A stretch of 64,000 nucleotides of DNA from Caldilinea sp. CFX5 (GCA_021405325.1 QWII01000013.1:81729-145728); one strand, 5' to 3'; counted from the stretch's first letter, positions 51,155 through 59,894 are shown. The notes: generated by a model from the letters alone, not told the origin. Numbers and translations: made by a program.

Positions 51155-53209
51155 ATGAACGATTATACCGATGTCCCTACCCTACAGGTGGAAAACCTGC
51201 GTGTCTACTACTGGACGGCGCGCGGCCCGGTGAAGGCGGTCGATGATATTAGCTTTACGGTCAAGCGCAATGAACGCTTTGGCTTTATCGGCGAAAGCGG
51301 CTGCGGCAAGACGACGACCATTATGGCGATTCTGCGGCTGATCAAACAGCCGGGCCGGATTGAAAGTGGGCGCATTCTGCTCAATGGCCGTGACTTGCTG
51401 ACACTCGACAAAGAAGAGATGCGCCAAACCCGTTGGAGCCGCATTTCGCTCATTCCCCAAGGCGCGATGAATTCGCTCAATCCGATCATGCGGGTGCGTG
51501 ACCAGATTGCCGATACCATCCTCACCCACAAGGGCGATGTCCCCAGCAATGTCTTGCGGGAGGAAATTGTCTCCTTGCTTGACATGGTCGAACTGCCGGC
51601 CAAGGTCGCCAACATGTACCCGCACGAGTTGAGTGGCGGCATGAAACAGCGCGTCTGCATTGCGATGGCGACGGCGTTGGAACCGGCCCTGATCATCGCC
51701 GATGAGCCGACCAGTGCGCTCGATGTGGTGGTGCAGAAAGCGGTCATGCAGACGTTGATCGGTGTGCAAGAACGGCTGGGCGCTTCCATGATCTTGATTG
51801 GTCATGATATGGGCTTAACGGCCCAAGTGCTGGACCGGGTGGGCGTGATGTATGCCGGGAAACTGGTGGAAGTCGCCAACATCCGTGAGTTGTTTGGCAC
51901 GCCACACCACCCTTACACGCAAGCCCTCATCGCTTCGCTGCCCTCGATTCAGGCGAAAAAGCGCGGGGGCGGGATTCCGGGGTTGCCGCCTTTTTTGCTC
52001 AACCCGCCGCCGGGTTGCCTTTTTCAGCCCCGTTGCCCCCATGCGCTGCCGGTTTGTGGGCAAGTCAGCCCGCCTCTCCGTCAACTAGAAACAGGCCATC
52101 TCGCCGCCTGTCATCTTTATGAGAATGAGCCAACTCACCCCTCCCCTGATAAGGGAGGGAACTGTTCCTCCCCCAAGCTGGGGGAGGTTAGGAGGGGGTG
52201 GTTTTGTTATATGAGAATGAGCGCCATGTCAACACCACTGCTTGAAATTCGCAACTTGACCAAAACCTATGGCGGCGGTCTGCTCGGTCGCCAGGCGACG
52301 CCGGCCCTGGCCAACTTTTCCCTCACCTTTGCCGAAGGCGAAGCCAAGATCACCACTATTGCCGGCGAGAGTGGTAGCGGCAAGTCCACGCTGGCCAATC
52401 TGGCGTTGGATTTTATCCACCCCACTTCCGGCCAGATTCTCTACAAGGGTCGCAACCTGACCCAGATGTCCCAGCCGGAGCGCCTGCAATTCCGTCGCGA
52501 AGTCCAGGCCATCTTTCAAGACCCCTTCGGCACCTACAACCCCTTTTACAAGGTGGATGCCGTCTTCAACATGGTGATCCAGAAGTTCAAACTGGCGCCC
52601 AATCGCCAAGCAGCGCGCAAACTGGCCGAGGAAGCGCTGGAAGTGGTCGGGCTGCGACCCAATGAAATTCTGGGGAAATATCCCCATGAGTTGAGTGGCG
52701 GTCAACGACAGCGCATCATGGTGGCGCGGGCCTTCTTGCTCAAACCCCGACTAATTGTGGCCGACGAACCGGTCTCGATGATCGACGCCTCGCTCCAGAT
52801 GCGCATTCTGGACATCTTCCGTAACTTGAAGGAAGAGTACGGCATCTCGTTCCTCTACATCACCCACGACCTCTCGACCGCCTACCAAATCAGCGATGAT
52901 ATTTATATTCTCTATGGCGGGTTAGTGATGGAGTATGGTGCCATCGACGGCGTGATCCAGCACCCGCAACACCCCTATACGCAACTGTTGGTCAATTCGA
53001 TTACGGTGCCGGATCCATCGATCCGCTGGGAGGGGCGCACGGTTTCGTCGGCGTCGGAAGAGGTTACGATTGTCGCCAACCAGGGGTGCAAGTTCTACCA
53101 GCGCTGTCCACACGCCATGGAGCGCTGTTTGACCAGTCCGCCGCCGGTTTATCCGGTGGGGGAGAGGCAGTTTGCGGCTTGTTATCTGTATGAGGGTCGG
53201 TCAGGCTAA
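51155..53209 (+). CDS. Fused peptide ABC transporter ATPases (DppD-DppF)
   Basis: 684 residues. Unit 1: Walker A GESGCGKTT (about 47), signature LSGGMKQR (about 157), Walker B LIIADEP, and the OppD-type iron-sulfur/zinc tail CLFQPRCPHALPVC. Unit 2: Walker A GESGSGKST (about 403), signature LSGGQRQR (about 512), VADEP and CKFYQRCPHAMERC. These units are normally separate DppD and DppF proteins. The linker (about 325-352) is encoded by a hairpin insertion (52131-52210). Whether a separate DppF is also made from ATG 52227 is open. The partner permease is truncated, so the system is probably inactive. Confidence 0.93.
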   Translation: MNDYTDVPTLQVENLRVYYWTARGPVKAVDDISFTVKRNERFGFIGESGCGKTTTIMAILRLIKQPGRIESGRILLNGRDLLTLDKEEMRQTRWSRISLIPQGAMNSLNPIMRVRDQIADTILTHKGDVPSNVLREEIVSLLDMVELPAKVANMYPHELSGGMKQRVCIAMATALEPALIIADEPTSALDVVVQKAVMQTLIGVQERLGASMILIGHDMGLTAQVLDRVGVMYAGKLVEVANIRELFGTPHHPYTQALIASLPSIQAKKRGGGIPGLPPFLLNPPPGCLFQPRCPHALPVCGQVSPPLRQLETGHLAACHLYENEPTHPSPDKGGNCSSPKLGEVRRGWFCYMRMSAMSTPLLEIRNLTKTYGGGLLGRQATPALANFSLTFAEGEAKITTIAGESGSGKSTLANLALDFIHPTSGQILYKGRNLTQMSQPERLQFRREVQAIFQDPFGTYNPFYKVDAVFNMVIQKFKLAPNRQAARKLAEEALEVVGLRPNEILGKYPHELSGGQRQRIMVARAFLLKPRLIVADEPVSMIDASLQMRILDIFRNLKEEYGISFLYITHDLSTAYQISDDIYILYGGLVMEYGAIDGVIQHPQHPYTQLLVNSITVPDPSIRWEGRTVSSASEEVTIVANQGCKFYQRCPHAMERCLTSPPPVYPVGERQFAACYLYEGRSG
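52131..52210. repeat. Hairpin insertion that fuses dppD and dppF, with 12-bp flanking repeats
   Basis: 80 bp of CCCTCCCCTGATAAGGGAGG-type sequence plus a second hairpin (CCTCCCCCAAGCTGGGGGAGG-like) are flanked by ATGAGAATGAGC on both sides (52119-52130, 52211-52222). Removing the insert and one flank restores the reading LYENERHVNTTA-stop for DppD, overlapping the ATG of DppF, the normal arrangement. The net 92 bp shift the frame into DppF. Confidence 0.85.
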
Positions 53210-53231
53210 TCAATTTGTTTCAACGCATTTC

Positions 53232-53458
53232 TTACCAGATTGTCGTCACGATAGAAGCTTGAATCTTGCGATCACGGCTGATTAATGGTACACCCAAGAG
53301 TAGACTTGTTGCTGCAATAATTCGGTCTGGAAAATCTGGAACTTGACTTCGCTCTATTTTCCGCATGGTATCGGCTACGCTTCGATCAAACGGAATTTCG
53401 ACTAGACTGGCATTGACTTGCGCTAGGGCAGTTACAACGCGTTCAAATGAAGCGATGT
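53232..53458 (-). pseudogene. C-terminal half of a PIN-domain toxin
   Basis: Overlapping the 3' end of the antitoxin, the minus strand reads FERVVTALAQVNASLVEIPF, then DRSVADTMRKIERSQVPDFP and DRIIAATSLLLGVPLISRDR, to a stop at 53232. This is the second half of a VapC/PIN protein (Asp of PDRIIAAT, Asp of SRDRKI). The first half with the first catalytic Asp and Glu is missing, so the toxin is dead. Confidence 0.8.
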
Positions 53459-53722
53459 GGATTTTCCCCTTTCAGCCCACATCTCGCGCTGCACTTCGTC
53501 TATCTCCTCAGCAGATGGCGCTGCTCCCAAATCGGATAATAATCCGCGTAGTGGAATCCGGGTAAGCGTAGGCTCAATCTCCATTTGCGTCAGCGCCCAT
53601 TCGACTTTGGGGGCAAGCCGCACTGCCAATCGAACCTGATCAATCGGGCGTAATCGTTGCGCCAGGGAAAGTACTTGCTCTAAGGTTATTTCGTTGGCGG
53701 TTAGAACAGTTGAACTCATCAT
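53432..53722 (-). CDS. Antitoxin of the broken PIN locus
   Basis: 96 residues, start ATG 53722 or 53719 after AGGAG. Begins SSTVLTANEITLEQVLSLAQ, then RLRPIDQVRLAVRLAPKVEW, and ends EEIDEVQREMWAERG plus about 10 altered residues that come from the junction with the toxin remnant. Helical VapB-like antitoxin common before PIN genes. It remains intact while its toxin is truncated. Confidence 0.75.
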   Translation of the reverse strand: MMSSTVLTANEITLEQVLSLAQRLRPIDQVRLAVRLAPKVEWALTQMEIEPTLTRIPLRGLLSDLGAAPSAEEIDEVQREMWAERGKSTSLHLNAL

Positions 53723-53834
53723 TCGCTCCTTTCTTGGCGCTATTCTACCACTCCTTTATCTTCATCGCACGTTGGATTGTTACTTTTCATCGTCGTCGAT
53801 TGGATGATGCGTCCGAACAACACACCAACGGATC

Positions 53835-53937
53835 TAGGTAGTAACGGATTTGTCACCGGACCGACAAGTGTTAGAAAACAGGAGTCTTATCGAAGATAAA
53901 AAGGCTTCTGCCCAGTCCAAAAATCCGTTGCTACCTA
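53835..53937. repeat. Near-perfect inverted repeat with 69-bp spacer
   Basis: TAGGTAGTAACGGATTT (53835-53851) and AAATCCGTTGCTACCTA (53921-53937) are complementary with one mismatch. Between the TA remnant and the FGE-like gene; the spacer is AT-richer and non-coding. It could be the arms of a small mobile element. Confidence 0.55.
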
Positions 53938-53997
53938 AATCCGCTGTTGTGTTCCCGCACACCCCGCAGAATTCAGCAAACAGAAATCAGAAACATT

Positions 53998-54447
53998 TTA
54001 CCGGGGAGACAATACCAACACCACACGGAAACCGAGGGAGTCGTTCCTAAAGTCGGGCGCGTACCTGCGGCGGGAAGCAGCGCGCACGATGTTCGGACCG
54101 ATGAACCACGAGCCGCCGCGTACCACCCGGCGAGCGTTCCCTGCGGGACTATTATCTGCCATGTTGGCATAATTTGCATAATTGTCAAGCCACATGTTGT
54201 CATTCCAAAAGCGCGGCTCGCTAATCTTGTTTTGTGTGCGCCATTCCCATCCTGCCGCCGACCAAAAGGCTTGGGTAGTATATCCATTTGCCACCACAAA
54301 AGGTCGAAATTGGGCATTGGTCACCGGCGTGCGCGCAAGGCAATATACCGGCAAATTCAAACGGTGTTGTGGCAGTTTAGTATTATATGCGTTAAAATCT
54401 ACAGGCGTAACCGACGATGCAGTATGGCTGCTGGTGGTTTGGCCCAA
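53998..54447 (-). CDS. Shortened FGE/SUMF1-like (C-type-lectin-fold) protein
   Basis: 149 residues; start uncertain. N-terminal FGE-like start LPVYCLARTPVTNAQFRPFV and C-terminal end VVRGGSWFIGPNIVRAASRR..LGFRVV are clear, but the central about 100 residues of usual formylglycine-generating-enzyme-like domains (GVSWYEA, LPTEAEWE and WEWT) are absent; the join is around FWNDNMWLDNY. The C-terminal segment is like the variable region of diversity-generating retroelement targets. Either a deletion product or a minimal lectin-like protein. No catalytic cysteines for FGE activity are seen. Confidence 0.65.
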   Translation of the reverse strand: MGQTTSSHTASSVTPVDFNAYNTKLPQHRLNLPVYCLARTPVTNAQFRPFVVANGYTTQAFWSAAGWEWRTQNKISEPRFWNDNMWLDNYANYANMADNSPAGNARRVVRGGSWFIGPNIVRAASRRRYAPDFRNDSLGFRVVLVLSPR

Positions 54448-54630
54448 AAGACGGTCAAAGAACCCTGGCTTTTTCTCTTTCCCTACACCTTTGAGCTACA
54501 CGCGCGCATTGAAGGACTCAAGTATGAGCCTGATGGTAAGTGGTCATTTACTTGTTGGGCGTGGGTAGCGGTGTTATAATCATCAAGCGAATTCTTGAGT
54601 AAAAGCCCACTGCGACAGGAGAAAACCGCG

Positions 54631-55485
54631 GTGACCGACCATTACCTTTTCGTCTACGGCACCTTGCGCCCACCACGCCCTGACACACCACCGCCCGATG
54701 TGCGCTATTACCCGGCCATTGCCGACTACATCCGCCACCACCAACCGGCTACCCTGACCAACGCCGCCCTCTACGATCTGGGCGCGTACCCGGCCGCGAC
54801 CCCTGGCGCTGGCGTGATTCAGGGCGACCTCTTGCAGGTGGACGAAGCCGCATTGCCCATTGCTGACCGGATCGAGGGCCACCCCGGCTATTATCGCCGC
54901 GCACAAGTAACTGTGCAGACGACAACCGGGGCGGTGGACGCCTGGATCTACTGGGCGCCGCCAGGGTTGACCACGGGCCGCCAGCGCATCATCAATGGCG
55001 ACTGGTTCCAACGGCATCTGGCGCCGGCAGCCGCGGTTGCCGCTACGTCACCACCGGCAGCAACCAACGATCCGGTCTTGCGTGCGTTGGTCAAACGCTT
55101 TGCCGACGAACCCTGCTCCTGGCTCAGCAGTGTACGGCCCGATGGTCGCGCCCATAGTGCGCCGCTCTGGCATGTCTGGTATCAGGGGCGGGCCTATGTG
55201 GTGACGCCGGCGCAGAGTGTCAAGGTGAACAACATTGCTGAAAATCCTAACGTTGTGATGACCCACCCCGACCCCATGAATGTATTGATCATTGAAGGGT
55301 GGGCGACGGCGGCGAATCATCTGCGTCAGACGCTGCGCCCGCTCTTTCTGGAAAAATATAAGTGGGATCTGTCCAGTGACAACACGCACAACACGGTGTT
55401 GGAAATTACGCCGACCAAGTTGCTGGCGTGGGGCAAGTATGGCGAAGGGAAGTGGCAAGGGCAGGCGGTGTTGCGAGTTTGGTGA
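54631..55485 (+). CDS. Fusion of gamma-glutamylcyclotransferase-like and PNPOx-like domains
   Basis: 284 residues from GTG 54631, with AGGAGA 8 bp upstream (the longer TTG frame lacks a site). Residues about 1-130: AIG2/GGCT-like domain (LFVYGTLRPPRPDTPPPDVR, with the YGTL motif and the acid in EGHPGYYRR). Residues about 150-284: split-barrel pyridoxamine-5-phosphate-oxidase/F420-type domain (PCSWLSSVRPDGRAHSAPLW). Possible roles include detoxification or cofactor chemistry. The combination is uncommon in my memory. Confidence 0.82.
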   Translation: MTDHYLFVYGTLRPPRPDTPPPDVRYYPAIADYIRHHQPATLTNAALYDLGAYPAATPGAGVIQGDLLQVDEAALPIADRIEGHPGYYRRAQVTVQTTTGAVDAWIYWAPPGLTTGRQRIINGDWFQRHLAPAAAVAATSPPAATNDPVLRALVKRFADEPCSWLSSVRPDGRAHSAPLWHVWYQGRAYVVTPAQSVKVNNIAENPNVVMTHPDPMNVLIIEGWATAANHLRQTLRPLFLEKYKWDLSSDNTHNTVLEITPTKLLAWGKYGEGKWQGQAVLRVW

Positions 55486-55541
55486 AGCGGGGGTGGGGAA
55501 GTTAAAACGCCGTGATTCGGGACGGCAGCAAAAAGAGAAAT

Positions 55542-55612
55542 CCGTGTTCCTTCTATCCGTGTTTCGTCTTTGGGAAACGCGAAAAGCCTAAACACGGATA
55601 GAAGGAACACGG
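55542..55612. repeat. Intergenic hairpin, 23-bp perfect arms
   Basis: CCGTGTTCCTTCTATCCGTG.. (55542-55564) pairs exactly with 55590-55612; the 25-nt loop holds a second small hairpin (TTTCG..CGAAA). Between the GGCT fusion and the 55710 gene, which converge; a weak terminator role is possible. Confidence 0.85.
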
Positions 55613-55709
55613 AAGATAAAAAACAAGAGCCGACCCGGTTCAACACCGGATCGACTCTTGTTCAAATTTGCAGCAAATTCTACGGACGCGTTAGAGAGCA
55701 ACCCCAGGG

Positions 55710-56273
55710 TTAATATTTAACCAGCTTCCCACTGATGTTGATCATGTAGGCGCACGGGTGATCATGATGGTTGGTCACAATCACATAGAAGGTCTCGGTC
55801 GCCTTGGCGCTGCCGGCCCAGCTCAACATCATCTCGTCACGCACATAGAAGCCATGTTCGTTCTGAGCGTCGAAGCTGGCGGCGATCTCCTTCTCGGTGC
55901 CGTCATGGTTGTGGGTTTTGACCCAAATCAGTGAACCAACGCCGACCGGGTTGCGCCAGTTGCCGTCTTCATCATATTTCGGACGCGCCAGGTTGGCGGC
56001 GGTCTCAATGGTAAAGCCGATGGCATCTGGCATCTCTTCCTTCACCATCACAATTGCTTGGGGCGGCTCGTCGCTGTCATCATAGTCATAGGTGAATTTG
56101 TACCAGTGCGAGGCGCCTGGGGCCAGAGTGATCCAGCCCGGCAACGGGGCACCGGCGCCACCTTGGCCGGTTGCCGGCTCTGACACCGCAGTGATAGGCG
56201 TCACGAGCGCAACCAGCAGAACCAGAGAGGTGACAACGGCGATGGCAATGGGTCGATAGATCCGCGTAAACAT
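55710..56273 (-). CDS. Secreted protein of unknown function
   Basis: 187 residues from ATG 56273 with AAAGGAG upstream. Sec signal peptide (MFTRIYRPIAIAVVTSLVLL, cleavage near ITA-VSEP). The mature part is beta-rich with GWITLAPGASHWYKFTYDYD, then MLSWAGSAKATETFYVIVTN, resembling pre-peptidase-C-like or similar domains that bind calcium or carbohydrate. Role unknown; probably secreted. Confidence 0.75.
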   Translation of the reverse strand: MFTRIYRPIAIAVVTSLVLLVALVTPITAVSEPATGQGGAGAPLPGWITLAPGASHWYKFTYDYDDSDEPPQAIVMVKEEMPDAIGFTIETAANLARPKYDEDGNWRNPVGVGSLIWVKTHNHDGTEKEIAASFDAQNEHGFYVRDEMMLSWAGSAKATETFYVIVTNHHDHPCAYMINISGKLVKY

Positions 56274-56493
56274 ACGCTCTCCTTTCTTATCGAACCACAG
56301 ATGTATAGGAGAATTGTTCGGTTGCAAGTTTCCCCACTCCGAACAATTGCTTCGCTATCTATCTATTGTACCAGCAAGCATTACTTACCAGACGCACCAC
56401 TAGATGAGTTATCCTCCCCCCTATTGGTTGAGTTTTTTCCCCACCCAGATGACCAGTTTTAGAAAGAGACCGCCTCCGTTGCGTAAAAGTCAG

Positions 56494-56522
56494 TTGACAA
56501 CTTGACACGAGTGATTTACACT
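56494..56522 (+). promoter_or_regulatory. Sigma-70-type promoter of the second sugar ABC operon
   Basis: TTGACA (56494-56499) and TACACT (56517-56522) with 17-bp spacing, about 105 bp before the ATG at 56628. Same pair of hexamers as the T-box promoter. The leader between carries no clear operator. Confidence 0.7.
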
Positions 56523-56627
56523 AACTTTATAGGACAATCAGATGGTTCTATAAAACTACTATTTCCGCCTCCCCTGCGGACTGGTCGTACTCTCACTCAC
56601 TGATCACCATAAAACAAGGAGCATCCT

Positions 56628-57959
56628 ATGGCGTTTCACCGCAAACATTCATTGCGCGTCCCTTTTGTGCTGATTGCATTGCTCACCCTCCTGCTGTCGG
56701 CCTGTGTAGCGCCGGCGCCCGGTTCCGGTGGACAAGCCGCCGCCACCGAAAAGCCCAAGTTAACGGTTTGGGCGGCCACCACCTTTACCCCTGACGCCGA
56801 TACAACACAGGACGACCAGATCAAAGCCTGGGGCGAGGCCAATGGCGTCGAGATCGACCTGGCGCGCATGTCGCAAGATGAGCGCACCCCCCGCTGGCAA
56901 ACGGCCATTGAGAGCAAGCAGTTCCCGGACTGTGCGGCCATTGAACAGGCGGACCTGCCCAAGTTTATTCAAGAAGGGGTGCTGGTCGAAACCACCGAAG
57001 TGATGCAAAAGTTAAATGAACTCGAAGGCGGCTTTACCGATGGCGCCTTCCTGGCCGGACGCACAGCAGATGGCAAGCATTGGTCAGTGCCGTCGTTCAG
57101 CTCCACGGAAGTCTTCTATGTGCGCAAGGACAAGCTGGAGGAAAAAGGGTTAGCGCTGCCCGAAACATGGGAAGATGTGCTGACCATCGCTCAGGCAATC
57201 AACGACCCGGATAACCAATTCTGGGGCTGGGGCAAGCAGATGGGCACTCCTTCCTGGGACTCGGAAGTCTCCTTTACGGCCATGCTCTGGGCCTTTGGCG
57301 GCAAAACGTGGGATGAGGAGGGCAAACCGGCGATCAACTCACCCGAAACCCGCCAACTCCTGGACTTTATCAAGAGCGCCTGGGACGCCGGCGTCATCCC
57401 GCCGGACGGTCCCACTTGGGATGATGGCGGCAACAATCGCGCCTACCAGAGCGAAATTGTTGGGATGACGCTCAACACAGGCAGCATTTTGCGTTATCTC
57501 CAGACGGAAGATCAGGCGCTGCTTGATAAGACCGCCGTGATTCCGGTCCCAGCCGGTCCGGCCGGGCGCTTTATCTCCGGTTACTACTATCAGTGGGGCG
57601 TCTTTAACACCAGCGCCCATCCCGAACTATGTCTGGATCTGTTGGCACATCTCTTTGCGCCCGATCAACTGCGTCCCTTCTATGAAGCCGGCGGCGGCAA
57701 CATGTTACCGGTCTACAAAGAGATGCTCAACGATGAGATGTGGCAAGACCCGGTGCGCAAAGTGTTGGCCGACATGGTGCCCAACACCCGCCCGCAAGGC
57801 TATCCCGGCCTGACCACCCCCTGGATTCTCGATGCCTGGATGGATCACACGATGGCGAAGATGCTCAATCGCGTCCTGGTCGATGGCTGGAGCAATGACG
57901 ACGCCATCGCCGAGGCGGAAGCGGCGTTGCAGAAGTGGTATGATCAGTGGCAGCAGTAG
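56628..57959 (+). CDS. Sugar ABC transporter substrate-binding lipoprotein
   Basis: 443 residues. Sec lipoprotein signal ending LLLSAC, a short Gly/Ala linker, then a solute-binding family 1 protein (KLTVWAATTFTPDADTTQDD, WSVPSFSSTEVFYVRKDKLE). Captures a sugar and delivers it to the permeases at 58108 and 59043. Preceded by a promoter at 56494 and separated from the permeases by a word repeat. Confidence 0.93.
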   Translation: MAFHRKHSLRVPFVLIALLTLLLSACVAPAPGSGGQAAATEKPKLTVWAATTFTPDADTTQDDQIKAWGEANGVEIDLARMSQDERTPRWQTAIESKQFPDCAAIEQADLPKFIQEGVLVETTEVMQKLNELEGGFTDGAFLAGRTADGKHWSVPSFSSTEVFYVRKDKLEEKGLALPETWEDVLTIAQAINDPDNQFWGWGKQMGTPSWDSEVSFTAMLWAFGGKTWDEEGKPAINSPETRQLLDFIKSAWDAGVIPPDGPTWDDGGNNRAYQSEIVGMTLNTGSILRYLQTEDQALLDKTAVIPVPAGPAGRFISGYYYQWGVFNTSAHPELCLDLLAHLFAPDQLRPFYEAGGGNMLPVYKEMLNDEMWQDPVRKVLADMVPNTRPQGYPGLTTPWILDAWMDHTMAKMLNRVLVDGWSNDDAIAEAEAALQKWYDQWQQ

Positions 57960-58080
57960 GGTAGTGAGACAGTAGGTCAGTGGGACAGTAGAACAGTAAG
58001 ACAGTGAGACAATAAGATAGTGAGTTAGTATTGTAGTACGCTATTTCACTGTCTTACTGTCCCACTGTCTTACTGTCTAT
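57960..58080. repeat. CAGTGAGACAGTAG-word repeat with inverted half
   Basis: Tandem words (AGTGAGACAGTAGGTCAGTG, ACAGTAGAACAGTAAGACAG) followed after an AT-rich middle by the complementary words TCACTGTCTTACTGTCCCAC. Forms an imperfect long hairpin between the binding-protein and permease genes. Same word as at 31124 and 33638. Confidence 0.8.
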
Positions 58081-58107
58081 CACCGGTGAAATAAGGAGCA
58101 TACTTGC

Positions 58108-59046
58108 ATGGCTGTTGAAGTTGAGCGTCGCACCATCGCGCCCGTCACAAAGTCGCGTTCCTTGCTGTGGCAGCGGTTGGGGCGGGATTTTGTGCTGGCT
58201 TATGTTTTGCTGCTCCCCTTGATCTTGATCTTGTTTTTGCTGCTGGCCTATCCAATTGTTTCGGCCATCTGGATTACCTTACAGGACAAGACAATTGGTA
58301 TGGTGGGGCGCTTTATTGGGCTGGAAAATTATCGTCAATTGTTATTCAATGACCCCTTCTTCTGGCAGGTGGTGCGCAACGGCTTTATCTTTACCATTGG
58401 CTCGGTGCTGCTCAAATTGCTCGTGGGCATGATCATGGCCCTGGTGCTGAACCAGCCGCTCGTTTTTCGTGGTCTCTGGCGCGGGCTGCTGCTGATGCCC
58501 TGGGTGGCGCCGACGGTGGTGACGGCGCTTAGTTGGCGCTGGATGCTCGACCTGACCGGCGTTCTCAACCTTGTCCTGCGCGACCTGGGGTTGATGACCA
58601 GCTCGATTCCCTGGCTGGCCCAGTATGGCACAGCCATGTTTTCGCTGATTCTGGTCAACACCTGGCGCGGCTTTCCCTTCTTTGGCATTACCCTGTTGGC
58701 GGGGATGCAGGCCATTCCGCAAGAACTCTATGAGGCGGCGGAGATTGACGGCGCCTCCGTTTGGCAACGCTTTCGCTATGTCACCCTGCCCAGCCTGCGC
58801 ACGGTGATCCTGGTGGTGACGATCCTCTCGACCATCTGGACCTTTAATGACTTTAGCATTGTCTGGCTGCTCACCGGCGGCGGCCCCGGTCATGCCACCG
58901 ATATTTTTGCCACCTATACCTACAAACTGGGCTTTGTCACCTCGCGCTTGGGCTATGGGCAAACCGTTTCCGTCATTCTGGCGCCCGTGCTGATTGCGAT
59001 TATTATGATTCTGTCCCCCTTGATGTTGCGTGGAGAGGCTGAATGA
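58108..59046 (+). CDS. Carbohydrate ABC transporter permease (MalF type)
   Basis: 312 residues, N-terminal cytoplasmic tail then six helices. EAA loop IPQELYEAAEIDGASVWQRF. Overlaps the next permease by 4 bp (ATGA). Together with 56628 and 59043 it forms a CUT1 sugar importer; again no ATPase gene is present. Confidence 0.93.
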   Translation: MAVEVERRTIAPVTKSRSLLWQRLGRDFVLAYVLLLPLILILFLLLAYPIVSAIWITLQDKTIGMVGRFIGLENYRQLLFNDPFFWQVVRNGFIFTIGSVLLKLLVGMIMALVLNQPLVFRGLWRGLLLMPWVAPTVVTALSWRWMLDLTGVLNLVLRDLGLMTSSIPWLAQYGTAMFSLILVNTWRGFPFFGITLLAGMQAIPQELYEAAEIDGASVWQRFRYVTLPSLRTVILVVTILSTIWTFNDFSIVWLLTGGGPGHATDIFATYTYKLGFVTSRLGYGQTVSVILAPVLIAIIMILSPLMLRGEAE

Positions 59047-59894
59047 GTACAACCAACACCAAACGACAGCAAAAAATCCTCTTGGCCATTGTCACCTATC
59101 TCACGCTGGCGGGGTTGCTCATCGGCGCGCTTTTTCCCTTTTACTGGATGGGATTGACTTCGCTGCGCAAGGGCAAGCAGGTTTATGTCAAAGAACAGGT
59201 ATTGGTGCCGCGCGATTTGACGCTGGAAAATTACCAGTTTGTCTTTGAGGAACGCCCGACAGCCCGCTGGTTGCGCAACAGTATCATTATGGCCTTTAGC
59301 AGCAGCGCGATTTCGGTGGTGGTGGGGGTGCTGGCTGGCTATAGTATTGTGCGACTCAAATTTTGGGGCAACCGTACCATTGCCAAAGGGGTGCTTTTTA
59401 CCTATCTGATTCCGACCTCGCTGCTCTTTATCCCCATGTTTATTCTCATGTTCAACCTGCGGCTGACCAGCGGCATTTGGGGGCTGCTCCTGGCCTACCT
59501 TTCCTTTAATGTACCCTTTTGCACCTGGCTGATCCTGGGTTACTTTCGCAGCATTCCCGAAGAACTGGAAGATGCGGCGCGCATTGACGGTTGCTCCCGT
59601 CTGGGGGTGTTGGGCCGGATTGTGCTGCCGCTGGCCGCGCCGGGGATTGTCACCGCCTTTATCTTTGGTTTCACCAACTCATGGAATGAATTTCTCTACG
59701 CCGTCACCCTGGTCAGCCGGCGCGAATTGATGACATTGCCGACCGGATTGGGCAGCTACATCCTGGGCGATGTCTTCCTCTGGGGACCGCTCATGGCCAC
59801 GGCAATCATCACCGCCTTGCCGCCGGTGATCCTCTTTATTGTGGTGCAGCGCTTTATTGTGGCCGGGATGACGTTGGGGTCGGTCAAAGGGTAA
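59043..59894 (+). CDS. Carbohydrate ABC transporter permease (MalG type)
   Basis: 283 residues, six helices; EAA loop IPEELEDAARIDGCSRLGVL, C-terminus VVQRFIVAGMTLGSVKG as usual. Partner of the 58108 permease. Last gene of the operon. Confidence 0.93.
   Translation: MSTTNTKRQQKILLAIVTYLTLAGLLIGALFPFYWMGLTSLRKGKQVYVKEQVLVPRDLTLENYQFVFEERPTARWLRNSIIMAFSSSAISVVVGVLAGYSIVRLKFWGNRTIAKGVLFTYLIPTSLLFIPMFILMFNLRLTSGIWGLLLAYLSFNVPFCTWLILGYFRSIPEELEDAARIDGCSRLGVLGRIVLPLAAPGIVTAFIFGFTNSWNEFLYAVTLVSRRELMTLPTGLGSYILGDVFLWGPLMATAIITALPPVILFIVVQRFIVAGMTLGSVKG

Noticed and set aside
58342..59052. 236-codon open frame on the minus strand
   Set aside because: Antisense to the MalF-type permease; His/Gln-rich shadow composition.
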